Shown here piece by piece: positions 25,559 through 33,770 of a stretch of 64,000 nucleotides of DNA (within the stretch, counting starts at the first letter, position 1; each line of letters opens with the position of its first letter). The stretch comes from an uncultured Prevotellaceae bacterium (GTDB lineage Bacteria; Bacteroidota; Bacteroidia; Bacteroidales; Bacteroidaceae): the NCBI GenBank assembly GCA_902786565.1, contig CADACW010000007.1, positions 1 to 64,000 of the forward strand, written 5' to 3'. A program made the position numbers and the translations under genes. The notes below the pieces were generated by a model. That model was not told the origin of the DNA. It did not search any database and saw only the letters and a list, made by a program, of their open reading frames with translations.

Positions 25559-25601
25559 GGCGGGGCGGCACACCTTATTGCTCCTTCAGTGCCGCCCTGC
25601 C
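25559..25601 (+). terminator. GC-rich stem-loop in the early operon
   Basis: GGGCGGCAC (25563-25571) pairs with GTGCCGCCC (25589-25597), extended by GGC/GCC outside one mismatch. There is no U tract, so it may be a processing site or partial terminator rather than a full stop signal. Confidence 0.5.
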
Positions 25602-25618
25602 TTTAGCACCAACGAGCC

Positions 25619-25729
25619 ATGAACGAAGTAAAAACAAGCGAGCCAGTTATGACAGACACAGAGTGTGAAGCACTCTCTGACAAAAGTCATCTGGACTGTA
25701 AGACCACAAACACCCTGTGGTACGAGTAA
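25619..25729 (+). CDS. 36-residue acidic peptide
   Basis: Starts MNEVKTSEPVMTDTECEALS and ends NTLWYE. It follows the stem-loop and ends 33 bases before the ParB-like gene. It is acidic with no membrane segment and no recognised family. Confidence 0.35.
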   Translation: MNEVKTSEPVMTDTECEALSDKSHLDCKTTNTLWYE

Positions 25730-25762
25730 TCAAGGTTTTTATCTTTCAAAAAACAAAGAGTT

Positions 25763-27421
25763 ATGAGTAAATCAAACAACATTCCACAATTACAGGAGAT
25801 TCCCATCGGGTGCATTGAACCGTCGCCAATGAATCCACGCAAGACATTCGGTGAAGACGCCCTCCATGAGCTGGCAGAGAATATCCGCCAACAGGGCCTC
25901 CTCCAGCCTATCACCGTGCGTACTACCGAATACGATGACCGCGTAGAGGATGACCAGATAATATCCATCCCGGTAAAATACGAGATTGTATGCGGAGAGA
26001 GGCGGTTTCGTGCCTGCAAGATGGCTGGCATGGCCACCATCCCCTGCATCGTCCGCGACCTCTCCGATGATGAGGCTTTCGATGCCATGATCACCGAGAA
26101 CCTGCAGCGCAAGGACATCGACCCCATCGAGGAGGCACAGGCTTTTACCGCCCTGCAGCAACGCGGACAACAGCTCATCGATATTGCCACACGCTTCGGA
26201 CGCACATACGCCTACGTCAGAGACCGCATACGCCTGGCACAGCTCCAGGAGCCGCTGCGTCTGGCGGTCTCTGCAGGAAAGATTACCCTCCGTGGCGGCT
26301 ACCTCCTGGCACGCCTCAACGAATCGGACCAGCAGGCCTTTATTGATGAAGAGTACGACGAGGACTGCGAATACACCACCTCAGACATTGAAGAATGGCT
26401 CGACCGACATTTCATGAACCTGCTGCGTGCGCCGTTCCAGGACGGTGATACGCTCAAAGAGGCGTGGAACCCCGACGGCAAGCTCATTCGCCGCTGTCAG
26501 ACCTGCGACTGCAACACCTGCAATCACGGCTGTCTCTTCGCCGACATGAAGACAGAAGAGCCTCAGTGCATCGACGAGGTCTGCTATAACCGCAAGGCAG
26601 ACATCTACTATAACTGGTTTCTGAATCAGTATGTGTCACGCTTCGTGCTCGCCAGTGAGCCCGCCACCGCCGGCTCCGTTGCACTAATCAGGGATGACAA
26701 CGTCTACTATAACGATGCCACAAAGCAGCGTATCAAGTCACTCTCCGACAAACTCACGTCTGCCGGCTACCGTATCTTTACAACCAAAGAACTTCCAGTC
26801 AGCGTATGGAGCAACACCGAGGGCGAACTGGCCGACGGTACGGCCATTGAGTGCATAGACATTACGGAAATGGCCCGTTTCTCGCAGATTAAGACACATG
26901 TACGCCGTATTCCAAACGCTGAAGCCAAGCGTCCTGATAATCCCCAACAGCCTTCCAACTATCCCGCCCGTCTCGCGGAGCGTTCGGCCACCATCGAGAA
27001 GACTGCCGACAAGAAGGTGGCCAGCTACGCCAAGAAGAACTTCGACCGCGAAAAGTATGTCAGTCAGAGGGCTGCTTTGCAGCCGTGGGAGCATACTATC
27101 TTCGCAGCCATCGTTTTTGACCGGCTTGGTTACGATGACCAGAAGAAGCTGTTTCCTGATGTGGGTTGGACGCCTACCTTCGAACAGATGGAACAGATAC
27201 TAAACAAGACGGCGTCTGATGACTCTTGGAAACGCTGTGCCATTGCTCACTTTATCCAAAGCGGCAATCATGAGTCCTATCTAGAGGAGGCCATGAAGCA
27301 CCTCTCCATAGAGGCCAACGACTTCATCAGAAAGACACGGCAGGAAGCGGAGGCAAGTATCAAGGAAATCAACGACGAACTGCGCGAAATGGGGTATGAC
27401 GAAAAAGCCAACAAACTCTGA
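25763..27421 (+). CDS. ParB/Srx-domain protein
   Basis: The 552-residue protein has the ParB N-terminal CTPase-type motifs: CIEPSPMNPRKTF (box I), VCGERRFRACKMAG (box II, GERRxRA) and ENLQRKDIDPIEEA. A KorB-like HTH domain follows (TRFGRTYAYVRDRIRLAQLQ). A Cys-rich insert (RRCQTCDCNTCNHGCLF), probably a zinc site, comes near residue 250, then a long C-terminal region. No ParA is next to it. Phage proteins of this type may organise or silence DNA or assist replication rather than partition plasmids. It overlaps the next ORF by 26 bases. Confidence 0.85.
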   Translation: MSKSNNIPQLQEIPIGCIEPSPMNPRKTFGEDALHELAENIRQQGLLQPITVRTTEYDDRVEDDQIISIPVKYEIVCGERRFRACKMAGMATIPCIVRDLSDDEAFDAMITENLQRKDIDPIEEAQAFTALQQRGQQLIDIATRFGRTYAYVRDRIRLAQLQEPLRLAVSAGKITLRGGYLLARLNESDQQAFIDEEYDEDCEYTTSDIEEWLDRHFMNLLRAPFQDGDTLKEAWNPDGKLIRRCQTCDCNTCNHGCLFADMKTEEPQCIDEVCYNRKADIYYNWFLNQYVSRFVLASEPATAGSVALIRDDNVYYNDATKQRIKSLSDKLTSAGYRIFTTKELPVSVWSNTEGELADGTAIECIDITEMARFSQIKTHVRRIPNAEAKRPDNPQQPSNYPARLAERSATIEKTADKKVASYAKKNFDREKYVSQRAALQPWEHTIFAAIVFDRLGYDDQKKLFPDVGWTPTFEQMEQILNKTASDDSWKRCAIAHFIQSGNHESYLEEAMKHLSIEANDFIRKTRQEAEASIKEINDELREMGYDEKANKL

Positions 27422-27623
27422 GCGGAAGTTTGATACCCTCTATGTGGTAACAGGCATCAGTCGGCTGACCGGCGAACGCGAGGCGTGTAGCATACCCGTG
27501 CACAAGCCGATGGCCAACCTGCTCTATGAGCGATGGAAGAGCAAGCCTGCACGCAAACGCGACTACCTGCGCCTGAAATTGGAATCCTACAACCCATGTA
27601 TTAGCTTCAAAAACAAAGAATGA
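27396..27623 (+). CDS. Small phage protein, 75 residues
   Basis: Basic protein (DTLYVVTGISRLTGEREACS; YERWKSKPARKRDYLRLKLE). It overlaps the ParB-like gene and the clamp gene (4 bases) and therefore is translated from the same message. The C-terminal half looks like a nucleic-acid-binding helix. No family is recognised. Confidence 0.6.
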   Translation: MTKKPTNSERKFDTLYVVTGISRLTGEREACSIPVHKPMANLLYERWKSKPARKRDYLRLKLESYNPCISFKNKE

Positions 27624-28861
27624 ATATGCAATTTATCGTGTCACGAAATGCGCTCTTGCGGGCATTACAACACACCCGCTGCGCCATCACCAAACAGGAG
27701 ATACAGGTGTTCAAGTGCTTCGTGTTCTCATTCGACGGCAAGACAATGACCGTCCACGCCTCCAACGGCTCTGTATGGATGACTGAGAACGTGCTTCTCG
27801 ACGATGAACCCGTGGAGCCTCGGCCAATAGCCATCTACTACTGCGACCTCATGAAGCCCATCAAGGCCCTCGACGAACAGCCCTTGCGCTTCGAGGTGCA
27901 GGAGTACCAGGTTATCGTGCATCACCAGATAGGCTCCTTCCGTATGGCCCTCTATCAGAACCCTACGGAGTTCTTCGACTTCAAGGCTCCTACGCCCGAC
28001 GCTTATGCTGATGACGGCTACCAGATGGAGTATGAGGTTCCTTGTCTGCAGTCCATCCTCTCACGCTGCAACTACGCTATGGCACATGACGAACTGCGGC
28101 CCGTCATGAACGGTGTCTATTTCAACCTCACCAGCGAATACTGCGACTATGTTTCCTCCGACGGCATCAAGCTGGTGCGCGTCCGCAAAAATCGGAGTCC
28201 TGAAAGCACCTTCGTTGCCAATGACCTGTCATTCATCATCCCATATCCCGTAGTAAAGGCTCTACTGAAGGTTATGCCCTCCACCGGCGACGCTACCATT
28301 CAGTACCAGAAGGAGCTGATGAAGGAACATACCCACACCAACAGCAGCGGACAAAGGGAAAAACACCTTTCCACCAAACGCAAGCCCCAGTGCCGTATCA
28401 TCATCGACGATACGCTCACCATCTCCTTCAACACCGTTGAGGGCCGCTATCCTATGTACTGGACGGTCATTCCAAACAGACACAACTTCAGTATGACCAT
28501 CGAACGCAAGGCGCTTGTAAAGTCCTTCGACCGTCTCAGGCTCTTCGCCAGCACTACGGGGCTGGTTAAGATGGACATAGCCAAGACCGCCCTGAAGCTC
28601 TCGGCAGAGGACAACGGTTACGCTTTGGCCGCTGACGAGACGCTGCCCTGCGAGTGCGAACCGGCAGACGGGCGCTCTCCCATCAGCCTGCGCATCGGCG
28701 TAAATGCACAGCACGTTTCGCAAACGTTAAAGTCCCTCTCCACCGAAAAGGTCACGGTGTTCTTCATCGACTCCTCGCGGGCTATGCTCGTCCAGCCTCA
28801 GCCTCAGCCCTACAACGAGGAGATCTCCATCCTGCTCATACCAATGATGTGTAATGACTAA
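27620..28861 (+). CDS. DNA polymerase III beta subunit-like sliding clamp
   Basis: The 413-residue protein has the three-domain layout of a beta clamp: MQFIVSRNALLRALQHTR (domain 1 start), YAMAHDELRPVMNGVYFNLT (domain 2, matching the usual DxxRPxLxGV) and FSMTIERKALVKSFDRLRLF leading to domain 3. Clamps encircle DNA and hold the polymerase. No phage polymerase lies in the window, so the clamp may recruit the host replisome or a phage enzyme encoded beyond it. The typical C-terminal PM(R/K)L end is weak here (ILLIPMMCND). Confidence 0.85.
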   Translation: MNMQFIVSRNALLRALQHTRCAITKQEIQVFKCFVFSFDGKTMTVHASNGSVWMTENVLLDDEPVEPRPIAIYYCDLMKPIKALDEQPLRFEVQEYQVIVHHQIGSFRMALYQNPTEFFDFKAPTPDAYADDGYQMEYEVPCLQSILSRCNYAMAHDELRPVMNGVYFNLTSEYCDYVSSDGIKLVRVRKNRSPESTFVANDLSFIIPYPVVKALLKVMPSTGDATIQYQKELMKEHTHTNSSGQREKHLSTKRKPQCRIIIDDTLTISFNTVEGRYPMYWTVIPNRHNFSMTIERKALVKSFDRLRLFASTTGLVKMDIAKTALKLSAEDNGYALAADETLPCECEPADGRSPISLRIGVNAQHVSQTLKSLSTEKVTVFFIDSSRAMLVQPQPQPYNEEISILLIPMMCND

Positions 28862-28866
28862 GCCGT

Positions 28867-29043
28867 ATGAATACCAATGTATTTGTAGCACAGGATAAAG
28901 TGCATGTGCGCTTCGCACATAGCGGTGTCGTCTTCTGCGACCTATGCCACACGCCGGAGCAGGCGGCAGACCTCTCACACAACATCATCAATTCACTGGT
29001 TAAGTATTACAACAAAATCAAGAAAGAAAATGCAAAGCCCTAA
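28867..29043 (+). CDS. 58-residue phage protein
   Basis: Starts MNTNVFVAQDKVHVRFAHSG and contains VVFCDLCHTPEQAADL (one C-x2-C pair). It overlaps the next gene's start by 14 bases. No family is recognised. Confidence 0.45.
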   Translation: MNTNVFVAQDKVHVRFAHSGVVFCDLCHTPEQAADLSHNIINSLVKYYNKIKKENAKP

Positions 29044-29614
29044 TTGGATAGCTTTTAACGAGGAATCCGCTCGTCTCGGTACGTTGGTGGGATTCAAAAA
29101 CGCTCTCGACCCCTACGACTTGTCGAACACTGGAGTCCTACAAGTCGACAACAAGGTTACAATGTTCAGGACAGTCATCAGAGGCAAGACTCTTTACGTC
29201 AATAATCTCGGTGTGGTCATCAAGACTGTCCCTGACACCTCTCAATGGAATAACATGAGTGTCATGATGGTCACGTTTGACATGGAAATGTCTTACGGAA
29301 CACATCAGGCAATCACCCGTTCTGTTGGCGAAGAATACGAGAAAGTGGCAGAACTCAACGCATTGGAGCCTCGCGACGAGTTTGCCATAAACGCACTCAC
29401 GGCCATGATGTCACGCCTCGAAGGTTGTGAGTCCTTCGACGATGCCCGTATTCTCTCCGTATGCCAGCAGGCTTACAAGTGGGCCCAAGGGATGATGATT
29501 GCATCTGCTAATGCCCGCTCTGCCGTCAAGAAAGCGGTTGAAGAGCCAGAACCGGACCAAGAGCCGGAAGAGGATAATAATATTGACAACTCCCCTGAAA
29601 GTACAAGTCCCTAA
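29030..29614 (+). CDS. Early protein, 194 residues, unknown
   Basis: The start at 29030 gives MQSPNWIAFNEESARLGTLV; an upstream in-frame ATG would run through the previous gene. The body is alpha/beta, and the C-terminus is acidic and Pro-rich (EEPEPDQEPEEDNNIDNSPE). An acidic tail in a replication module would fit a single-strand DNA-binding or annealing protein, but no OB-fold motif is clear. Confidence 0.55.
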   Translation: MQSPNWIAFNEESARLGTLVGFKNALDPYDLSNTGVLQVDNKVTMFRTVIRGKTLYVNNLGVVIKTVPDTSQWNNMSVMMVTFDMEMSYGTHQAITRSVGEEYEKVAELNALEPRDEFAINALTAMMSRLEGCESFDDARILSVCQQAYKWAQGMMIASANARSAVKKAVEEPEPDQEPEEDNNIDNSPESTSP

Positions 29615-29619
29615 CGCCT

Positions 29620-30141
29620 ATGCCCTTCAAAGTGAAATTCTCCATCTTCGAGCCGGGAAAGCAGGCTCCCTGCTTCACCACCAACGACCACAGGCTGGCA
29701 CATGTGGAGTACCGTCACCAATGCAATCAGAGAGGATGCGCACTTACCCGCATGACCTATGACATAGAGTGCATCGACCTCACCAAGCCGGAGCAATACG
29801 TCTGGTTGGTCTATCAGGTGCGAAAGGCCATACAGAAGTACTACGGCTGTGGACGCAAACGAGAAGACCTGCAGGCCTCGCTTGACTTGGAGAAGAAGCT
29901 GGACAACTGGAACGCACGCACACGCTACCACCTCCAGACCCACCCCAAGTGCCGTCCCGACGATGACAAGGCTTTTGCCTTCTTCCAGGTCGTCGAGGAG
30001 TGGCGGAACCTCTGGCACAAGTATTTCGCCTACAAGAAAAGGCCCGACAAAGACCCTGCCGTAGAGCGTGAAATAAAGAAGCAATGCTTCGACTTCGAGA
30101 AAGAGATTGACAAGTACATCAATTTAGTCATCGGCTTATGA
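29620..30141 (+). CDS. Early protein, 173 residues, unknown
   Basis: N-terminal part with Cys residues (HQCNQRGCALTRMTYDIECI) and a helical, highly charged C-terminal half (YFAYKKRPDKDPAVEREIKK) likely to form a coiled coil. Overlaps the next ORF by 4 bases. No family is recognised. Confidence 0.6.
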   Translation: MPFKVKFSIFEPGKQAPCFTTNDHRLAHVEYRHQCNQRGCALTRMTYDIECIDLTKPEQYVWLVYQVRKAIQKYYGCGRKREDLQASLDLEKKLDNWNARTRYHLQTHPKCRPDDDKAFAFFQVVEEWRNLWHKYFAYKKRPDKDPAVEREIKKQCFDFEKEIDKYINLVIGL

Positions 30142-30659
30142 ATAACGACAGTTCCGTATGTTGCCATATCACGGCAACCACCCGCAAGGTCCTCGCGCCT
30201 TTTGACCCTGACACAGAGGAGGCGCGCCGTTCCATCGACCATATCCTCAAAAATGCGCCCGTCCTAAATCTCACCCTCCGTGAGGTTATCTCTACCCTGC
30301 GCCTCATCCGTCTGCACGCCTTCCTCGCTGACCATCAGTATCAGGATGTCTACGTCCATAACAACGATGAGCGCCTGCAGTACTGCGACGACACCGACCG
30401 CTTCCTGGCACTCCTGCTGGAGTGTGAGCAGCGTGACCTGCTCCTGGGCACCAAGCGGTGCCGTCTGCGCTTCGGAGGCACGCCCTACCATTGGCGCAAG
30501 ATTGCCAAGCAGAGCCAGATCGTCACCACCATGTCATCGGTAAGCGAAGACGGCGGCTACTACGGTCGCGGATGGGTACTGGCTCCGAACATCGTCACAC
30601 TCCGCAAATGGATAGTGGCAACCACACAGAATCCCGACATTAAACGATTAAAAGTATGA
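30138..30659 (+). CDS. Early protein, 173 residues, with a hairpin copy in its 5' end
   Basis: Codons 8-14 fall in a hairpin-family copy (VCCHITAT). From residue 30 the protein is helical (TLREVISTLRLIRLHAFLAD), and the end reads GWVLAPNIVTLRKWIVATTQ. Because the hairpin is so close to the ATG, the element may have replaced or extended the original N-terminus. The gene overlaps both neighbours by 4 bases. The function is unknown. Confidence 0.6.
   Translation: MNNDSSVCCHITATTRKVLAPFDPDTEEARRSIDHILKNAPVLNLTLREVISTLRLIRLHAFLADHQYQDVYVHNNDERLQYCDDTDRFLALLLECEQRDLLLGTKRCRLRFGGTPYHWRKIAKQSQIVTTMSSVSEDGGYYGRGWVLAPNIVTLRKWIVATTQNPDIKRLKV
30160..30178 (+). repeat. Hairpin family copy 2
   Basis: Arm GTTGCCAT, loop ATC, arm ACGGCAAC (one mismatch, G-U on the minus-strand RNA). 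Preceded by CCGTAT; inside codons 8-14 of a 173-residue protein. Confidence 0.85.
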
Positions 30660-31039
30660 AACAGAAAAAACAACAAACCCCTGGCTTCACAAAGAGCCAG
30701 ATGCAGAAAATCGAATCAGATGCAAACGTCTTTCGGGCAAAGTACCCGGAAATCGCAAAAATGACAGTACAGGAAGTGGTGGAAACCGAGCTTTTCGCCA
30801 CCAAGCTGCCAGAGGCCGTCAAAGCCAACAAGGTAGGCAACTACTACGCCCTCCTGTCGCTGAAAAACAGCGGTGCCTTTGACATCGACACATTCAGGGC
30901 CAATTACATCGCATGTATAAACCAGCAGTCCAAGCTGCCAGCAGCCAAGCGCATCATCCTCGTTGCCATCGGCAATGATGCCTACAAACGTACAGTCAAT
31001 CAAATGGTCAAGGACTATGAGCAAAATAAAGACATATAA
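30656..31039 (+). CDS. Early protein, 127 residues, unknown
   Basis: Basic helical N-terminus (KQQTPGFTKSQMQKIESDAN), then PEIAKMTVQEVVETELFATK and a C-terminal helix (NQMVKDYEQNKDI). No catalytic motif. It is followed by 50 bases without a gene. Confidence 0.55.
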   Translation: MKQKKQQTPGFTKSQMQKIESDANVFRAKYPEIAKMTVQEVVETELFATKLPEAVKANKVGNYYALLSLKNSGAFDIDTFRANYIACINQQSKLPAAKRIILVAIGNDAYKRTVNQMVKDYEQNKDI

Positions 31040-31090
31040 CATCATGCTCTCCCGCGAGTTCCCGGCCACTCACCCCAAGTTAGATATATA

Positions 31091-31404
31091 ATGACAGACT
31101 ATAAATGTGAATCATGCGGAAAGTACCTCTTCTCCTCAGACAAGCCGCGTGGAGGTGCGGGTGCAGAGGCTACGAGGCTCGGCTTTGTCTATAAGATTCC
31201 ATTCCTGTATGGCATTACAACCTCTCACTTCTTCTGCAGCAAGGATTGTTGGAACAAATCACCACCGAGGAGCAGCGCAAGAAGGGCAATGAGGCTAACA
31301 AGCACCTCAAAGAGAGGTTAGAAACTTCCAAGCCTGACTTGCTGGAAGGGCTGCAGCGTATTCAGACCGCTTTCAACAAACTAAAAAAGAAGTGTAATGA
31401 ATAA
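31091..31404 (+). pseudogene. Zinc-finger-like gene with a probable -1 frameshift
   Basis: The frame from 31091 encodes a zinc-ribbon start (KCESCGKYLF, then HFFCSKDCW). After codon TGT (31247-31249) it reads a poor tail and stops at 31321. Moving back one base at 31249 gives a clean helical continuation (LEQITTEEQRKKGNEANKHL, then NKLKKKCNE) that stops at 31404, where it overlaps the next ATG, as is usual in this operon. A one-base loss in this phage or a base-calling error explains it; no classical slippery heptamer is present. Confidence 0.65.
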
Positions 31405-32023
31405 CCCCGGCACCACCGTCTACGTCCATTGGTACGGCGGCAAGCTCCTCCAGGGCACCGTCGTCAATGACCACGACCTCATGGGAATGGTGGCTGTCAG
31501 CATTCCTGTTCAGGGCGTGCAGGCTATTGCCCTTTTCACCCCTGCTCACGTCTATAACCAGCCACCACAGTCTGAGGTTGAGCCTCAGCAACAAGCGGTC
31601 AGCGTACCGGCCTCCTCCACCAAGTCCAATCCCTCCGAGGCTTGGCAGGCCGTCCAGAAGTTCAAGCACGAGCATTGGGACCAGGAACGAAACCACCTGC
31701 GCATTGATGCCCTCGAAGAGTTCTACCAGCTTTGGCGTGCCGGTGTCGCTGCCAAGTACGGTGTCACTATCGAGGCTGCCGCCACCGTTTCAGCAGATCC
31801 CGGCTCTCCCGAAGGCGACCAACTCCGCAATAATGGCCATCGACACCGCATCCGGCGAGATGTTCAGTATGCTGCGCTACCAGCGCAGCCTCAACCCATC
31901 GTCAGCGAAGAGCGCTACCAGCACCTGAAGGAGAAGATGAAGGCCAAGCTCACCAAAAAGCAACTCCGCTCCACTGGCCGCATAGAATATACGGACTCAA
32001 TACAAACATCGTTTTTCGATTAA
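31397..32023 (+). CDS. Unknown protein, 208 residues, with an in-frame hairpin copy
   Basis: The N-terminus is a small beta domain (TTVYVHWYGGKLLQGTVVND), followed by a Gln/Pro-rich linker, a helical part (HLRIDALEEFYQLWRAGVAA) and a basic C-terminal helix (LKEKMKAKLTKKQLRSTGRI). A hairpin-family copy lies inside the frame and encodes YAALPAQPQP around residue 160. The function is unknown. Confidence 0.55.
   Translation: MNNPGTTVYVHWYGGKLLQGTVVNDHDLMGMVAVSIPVQGVQAIALFTPAHVYNQPPQSEVEPQQQAVSVPASSTKSNPSEAWQAVQKFKHEHWDQERNHLRIDALEEFYQLWRAGVAAKYGVTIEAAATVSADPGSPEGDQLRNNGHRHRIRRDVQYAALPAQPQPIVSEERYQHLKEKMKAKLTKKQLRSTGRIEYTDSIQTSFFD
31871..31889 (+). repeat. Hairpin family copy 3
   Basis: Arms identical to copy 1, loop ACC. 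Preceded by CAGTAT; in frame inside a 208-residue protein. Confidence 0.85.
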
Positions 32024-32037
32024 CAACGTATTACTAT

Positions 32038-32056
32038 GCTGCAACACCGTTGCAGC
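32038..32056 (+). repeat. Hairpin family copy 4
   Basis: Arm GCTGCAAC, loop ACC, arm GTTGCAGC, perfect. Preceded by ACTAT; intergenic, before the DUF4406 gene. Confidence 0.85.
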
Positions 32057-32072
32057 CTCAAAAACAAAAATC

Positions 32073-32531
32073 ATGACAGAACAAGAGAAACAAGAACTGC
32101 GTCAGCAGATGGCACAGGCCGATGCTGACTACGAGAAGGCCCTGGCAGAAGAGGAAGCCGAGGAGCAACAGCCAAGGCGAAAGGCAAAAATCTACATCGC
32201 CGGTCGCGTCACCGGCCTGAAGCCTGAACAGTACGAACCAATGTTCGCAACCGTGAAGAAGGAACTGGAGCAGGCCGGCCACGAAGTCATCAACCCCATC
32301 ACCGACATTCCCCATGAGGACGTCAACAACTGGGCCTTGACCATTATGGAGTGCATGCCATACGTCGCACAGTGCGACTGCATCGCCCTCCTACCCGGAT
32401 GGGAGAAGTCAAACGGAGCACAGATGGAGTACTACTTCGCCCGTGGCCTCAACCTCCAAGTCCTTAACGTCCGGCCCGTCGGCAAGCCCAACAGCCGACA
32501 GAAGCGCAAGTCAAAATCATCGTTAACGTAA
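32073..32531 (+). CDS. DUF4406 nucleoside deoxyribosyltransferase-like protein
   Basis: After a charged helix the 152-residue protein has the DUF4406 fold: KIYIAGRVTGLKPEQYEPMF, then INPITDIPHEDVNNW and CIALLPGWEKSNGAQMEYYF. This resembles nucleoside 2-deoxyribosyltransferases, which exchange bases on deoxynucleosides; the conserved Asp, Trp-Glu and Ser-x-Gly-Ala residues line the predicted nucleotide site. In phages it may alter nucleotide pools or DNA bases. A hairpin copy precedes it. Confidence 0.8.
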   Translation: MTEQEKQELRQQMAQADADYEKALAEEEAEEQQPRRKAKIYIAGRVTGLKPEQYEPMFATVKKELEQAGHEVINPITDIPHEDVNNWALTIMECMPYVAQCDCIALLPGWEKSNGAQMEYYFARGLNLQVLNVRPVGKPNSRQKRKSKSSLT

Positions 32532-32551
32532 ATAAAGTAATCAGAAACAAA

Positions 32552-33157
32552 ATGAACACAATTCACATTGCACTCGACATCGAGACGCTATCCAAACGGC
32601 CAACTGCGGCCATCATCAGCATTGCCGCAAAGTGTTTTACCTTCGCCGAAAATACAGGGGAAATGCCGCTGGACGCTTTCTTCAAGACCGTCAACGCATC
32701 CACCTGCGTCATGTATGGCCTCCACTTCGACATGGACACCGTCAGCTGGTGGCAGAAGCAGTCAGAGGAAGCCAAGCGTGTGCACCTACAGCATGGTGAC
32801 ATTGCCGTCACCATAAGCCAGGCTTTGCTCGCACTGAGGGAGTATTATTTGAAGGCCTGCAAGCTCATGGAGCCTATAGGGCAGCGTCCACTGGTATGGT
32901 GCCAGGGAACAGACTTCGACATCCCCATCCTCCGTAATGCCTACCAGACCGTGCTCGGCACCGATGCACCGTGGTCACACGGCGACGTGCGAGACTCACG
33001 CACTTTCGTCCACGCCATTGCCGGACTGGTCCATCCCACTGTCACCGACCCCTATTCCCTCATCCCGCATAATCCTGACTGGCATCCTCACGACGCGCTT
33101 TCTGACTGTGACCAGCTCATCTGGAACGTGCGTCATATCTCACGCCTCGTCAGATAG
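32552..33157 (+). CDS. DEDDh 3'-5' exonuclease (Rv2179c-like)
   Basis: The 201-residue protein has motif I ALDIETLSKRPTAAIISIAA (Asp and Glu), motif II VWCQGTDFDIPILRNA and motif III WHPHDALSDCDQLIW with the His-x4-Asp of DEDDh nucleases. The Rv2179c-like 3'-5' exoribonuclease family is frequent in phages. It is the last gene of the early operon, before a hairpin copy and a bidirectional terminator. Confidence 0.88.
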   Translation: MNTIHIALDIETLSKRPTAAIISIAAKCFTFAENTGEMPLDAFFKTVNASTCVMYGLHFDMDTVSWWQKQSEEAKRVHLQHGDIAVTISQALLALREYYLKACKLMEPIGQRPLVWCQGTDFDIPILRNAYQTVLGTDAPWSHGDVRDSRTFVHAIAGLVHPTVTDPYSLIPHNPDWHPHDALSDCDQLIWNVRHISRLVR

Positions 33158-33170
33158 CACTGTCCCGTAT

Positions 33171-33189
33171 GTTGCGATACCATCGCAAC
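33171..33189 (+). repeat. Hairpin family copy 5
   Basis: Arm GTTGCGAT, loop ACC, arm ATCGCAAC, perfect. Preceded by CCGTAT; 13 bases after the exonuclease stop. Confidence 0.85.
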
Positions 33190-33200
33190 CACTCCTTACA

Positions 33201-33231
33201 AAGAAGAGACGGCCCTAAACCGTCTCTTCTT
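33201..33231. terminator. Bidirectional terminator between early and late operons
   Basis: AAGAAGAGACGG (33201-33212) and CCGTCTCTTCTT (33220-33231) form a perfect 12-pair stem with a 7-base loop. Its A- and T-rich ends serve both directions. It separates the rightward exonuclease gene from the end of the leftward late operon. Confidence 0.9.
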
Positions 33232-33261
33232 ATACTGCTTTTCAGGAATCTTCTGCACTAC

Positions 33262-33765
33262 CTATAAACTGAAGTACCGCCGAAGGTCAAACACACCGTC
33301 CTTGTCCTTCAGCACGTCCATCGCCAGCATGTGCGCACCGGTGGCCACCTCGTCAGCCGTCAGCTCCGTAGGCAGCTTGCCCATCAACCTGGCCATTGTC
33401 GCCTTGCTGTCGCTCACCTTCATGCACATCGTCAGATACAGCGCCCACTGGTTGTAGTAAGGTGTCTCCTCCAATGGCAGGCTGAAACGTTCCATCAGCT
33501 TCATCCATTGCTCACGGCTCCAACCTGGCTGCGGGTCCATCTTCAGAACCACGGCATCAGCCTCATCAGCCGTCACGTAGTTCTTCCACTTCACCGCACA
33601 CAGCTTCTCCAACATCGTTGCGGCAAACATCTGGTCGTAGTTGATACTGCGCTCCATCATCAGCTTCATCACCTCACCGAAGAGGATCATGTTCTTGGGA
33701 TTCTTAGAGCTTTCCATGATGGCGTAAAGCTCTTCCCACTTCTGTCTCATCTCGTTCTTGTCCAT
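33262..33765 (-). CDS. Last gene of the leftward late operon, 167 residues
   Basis: All-helical protein (RQKWEELYAIMESSKNPKNM; ALYLTMCMKVSDSKATMARL; GKLPTELTADEVATGAHMLA). Proteins with this pattern occur near lysis genes in gut Bacteroidetes phages, but I know no function. Five bases separate it from the next upstream gene. Confidence 0.6.
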   Translation of the reverse strand: MDKNEMRQKWEELYAIMESSKNPKNMILFGEVMKLMMERSINYDQMFAATMLEKLCAVKWKNYVTADEADAVVLKMDPQPGWSREQWMKLMERFSLPLEETPYYNQWALYLTMCMKVSDSKATMARLMGKLPTELTADEVATGAHMLAMDVLKDKDGVFDLRRYFSL

Positions 33766-33770
33766 GACTG

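Noticed and set aside
28862-28880. CCGTATG followed by TACCA between two genes, like a hairpin-family copy
   Set aside because: Only two bases separate the motifs and no complementary arms exist, so it may be chance or a remnant; not counted among the 19.
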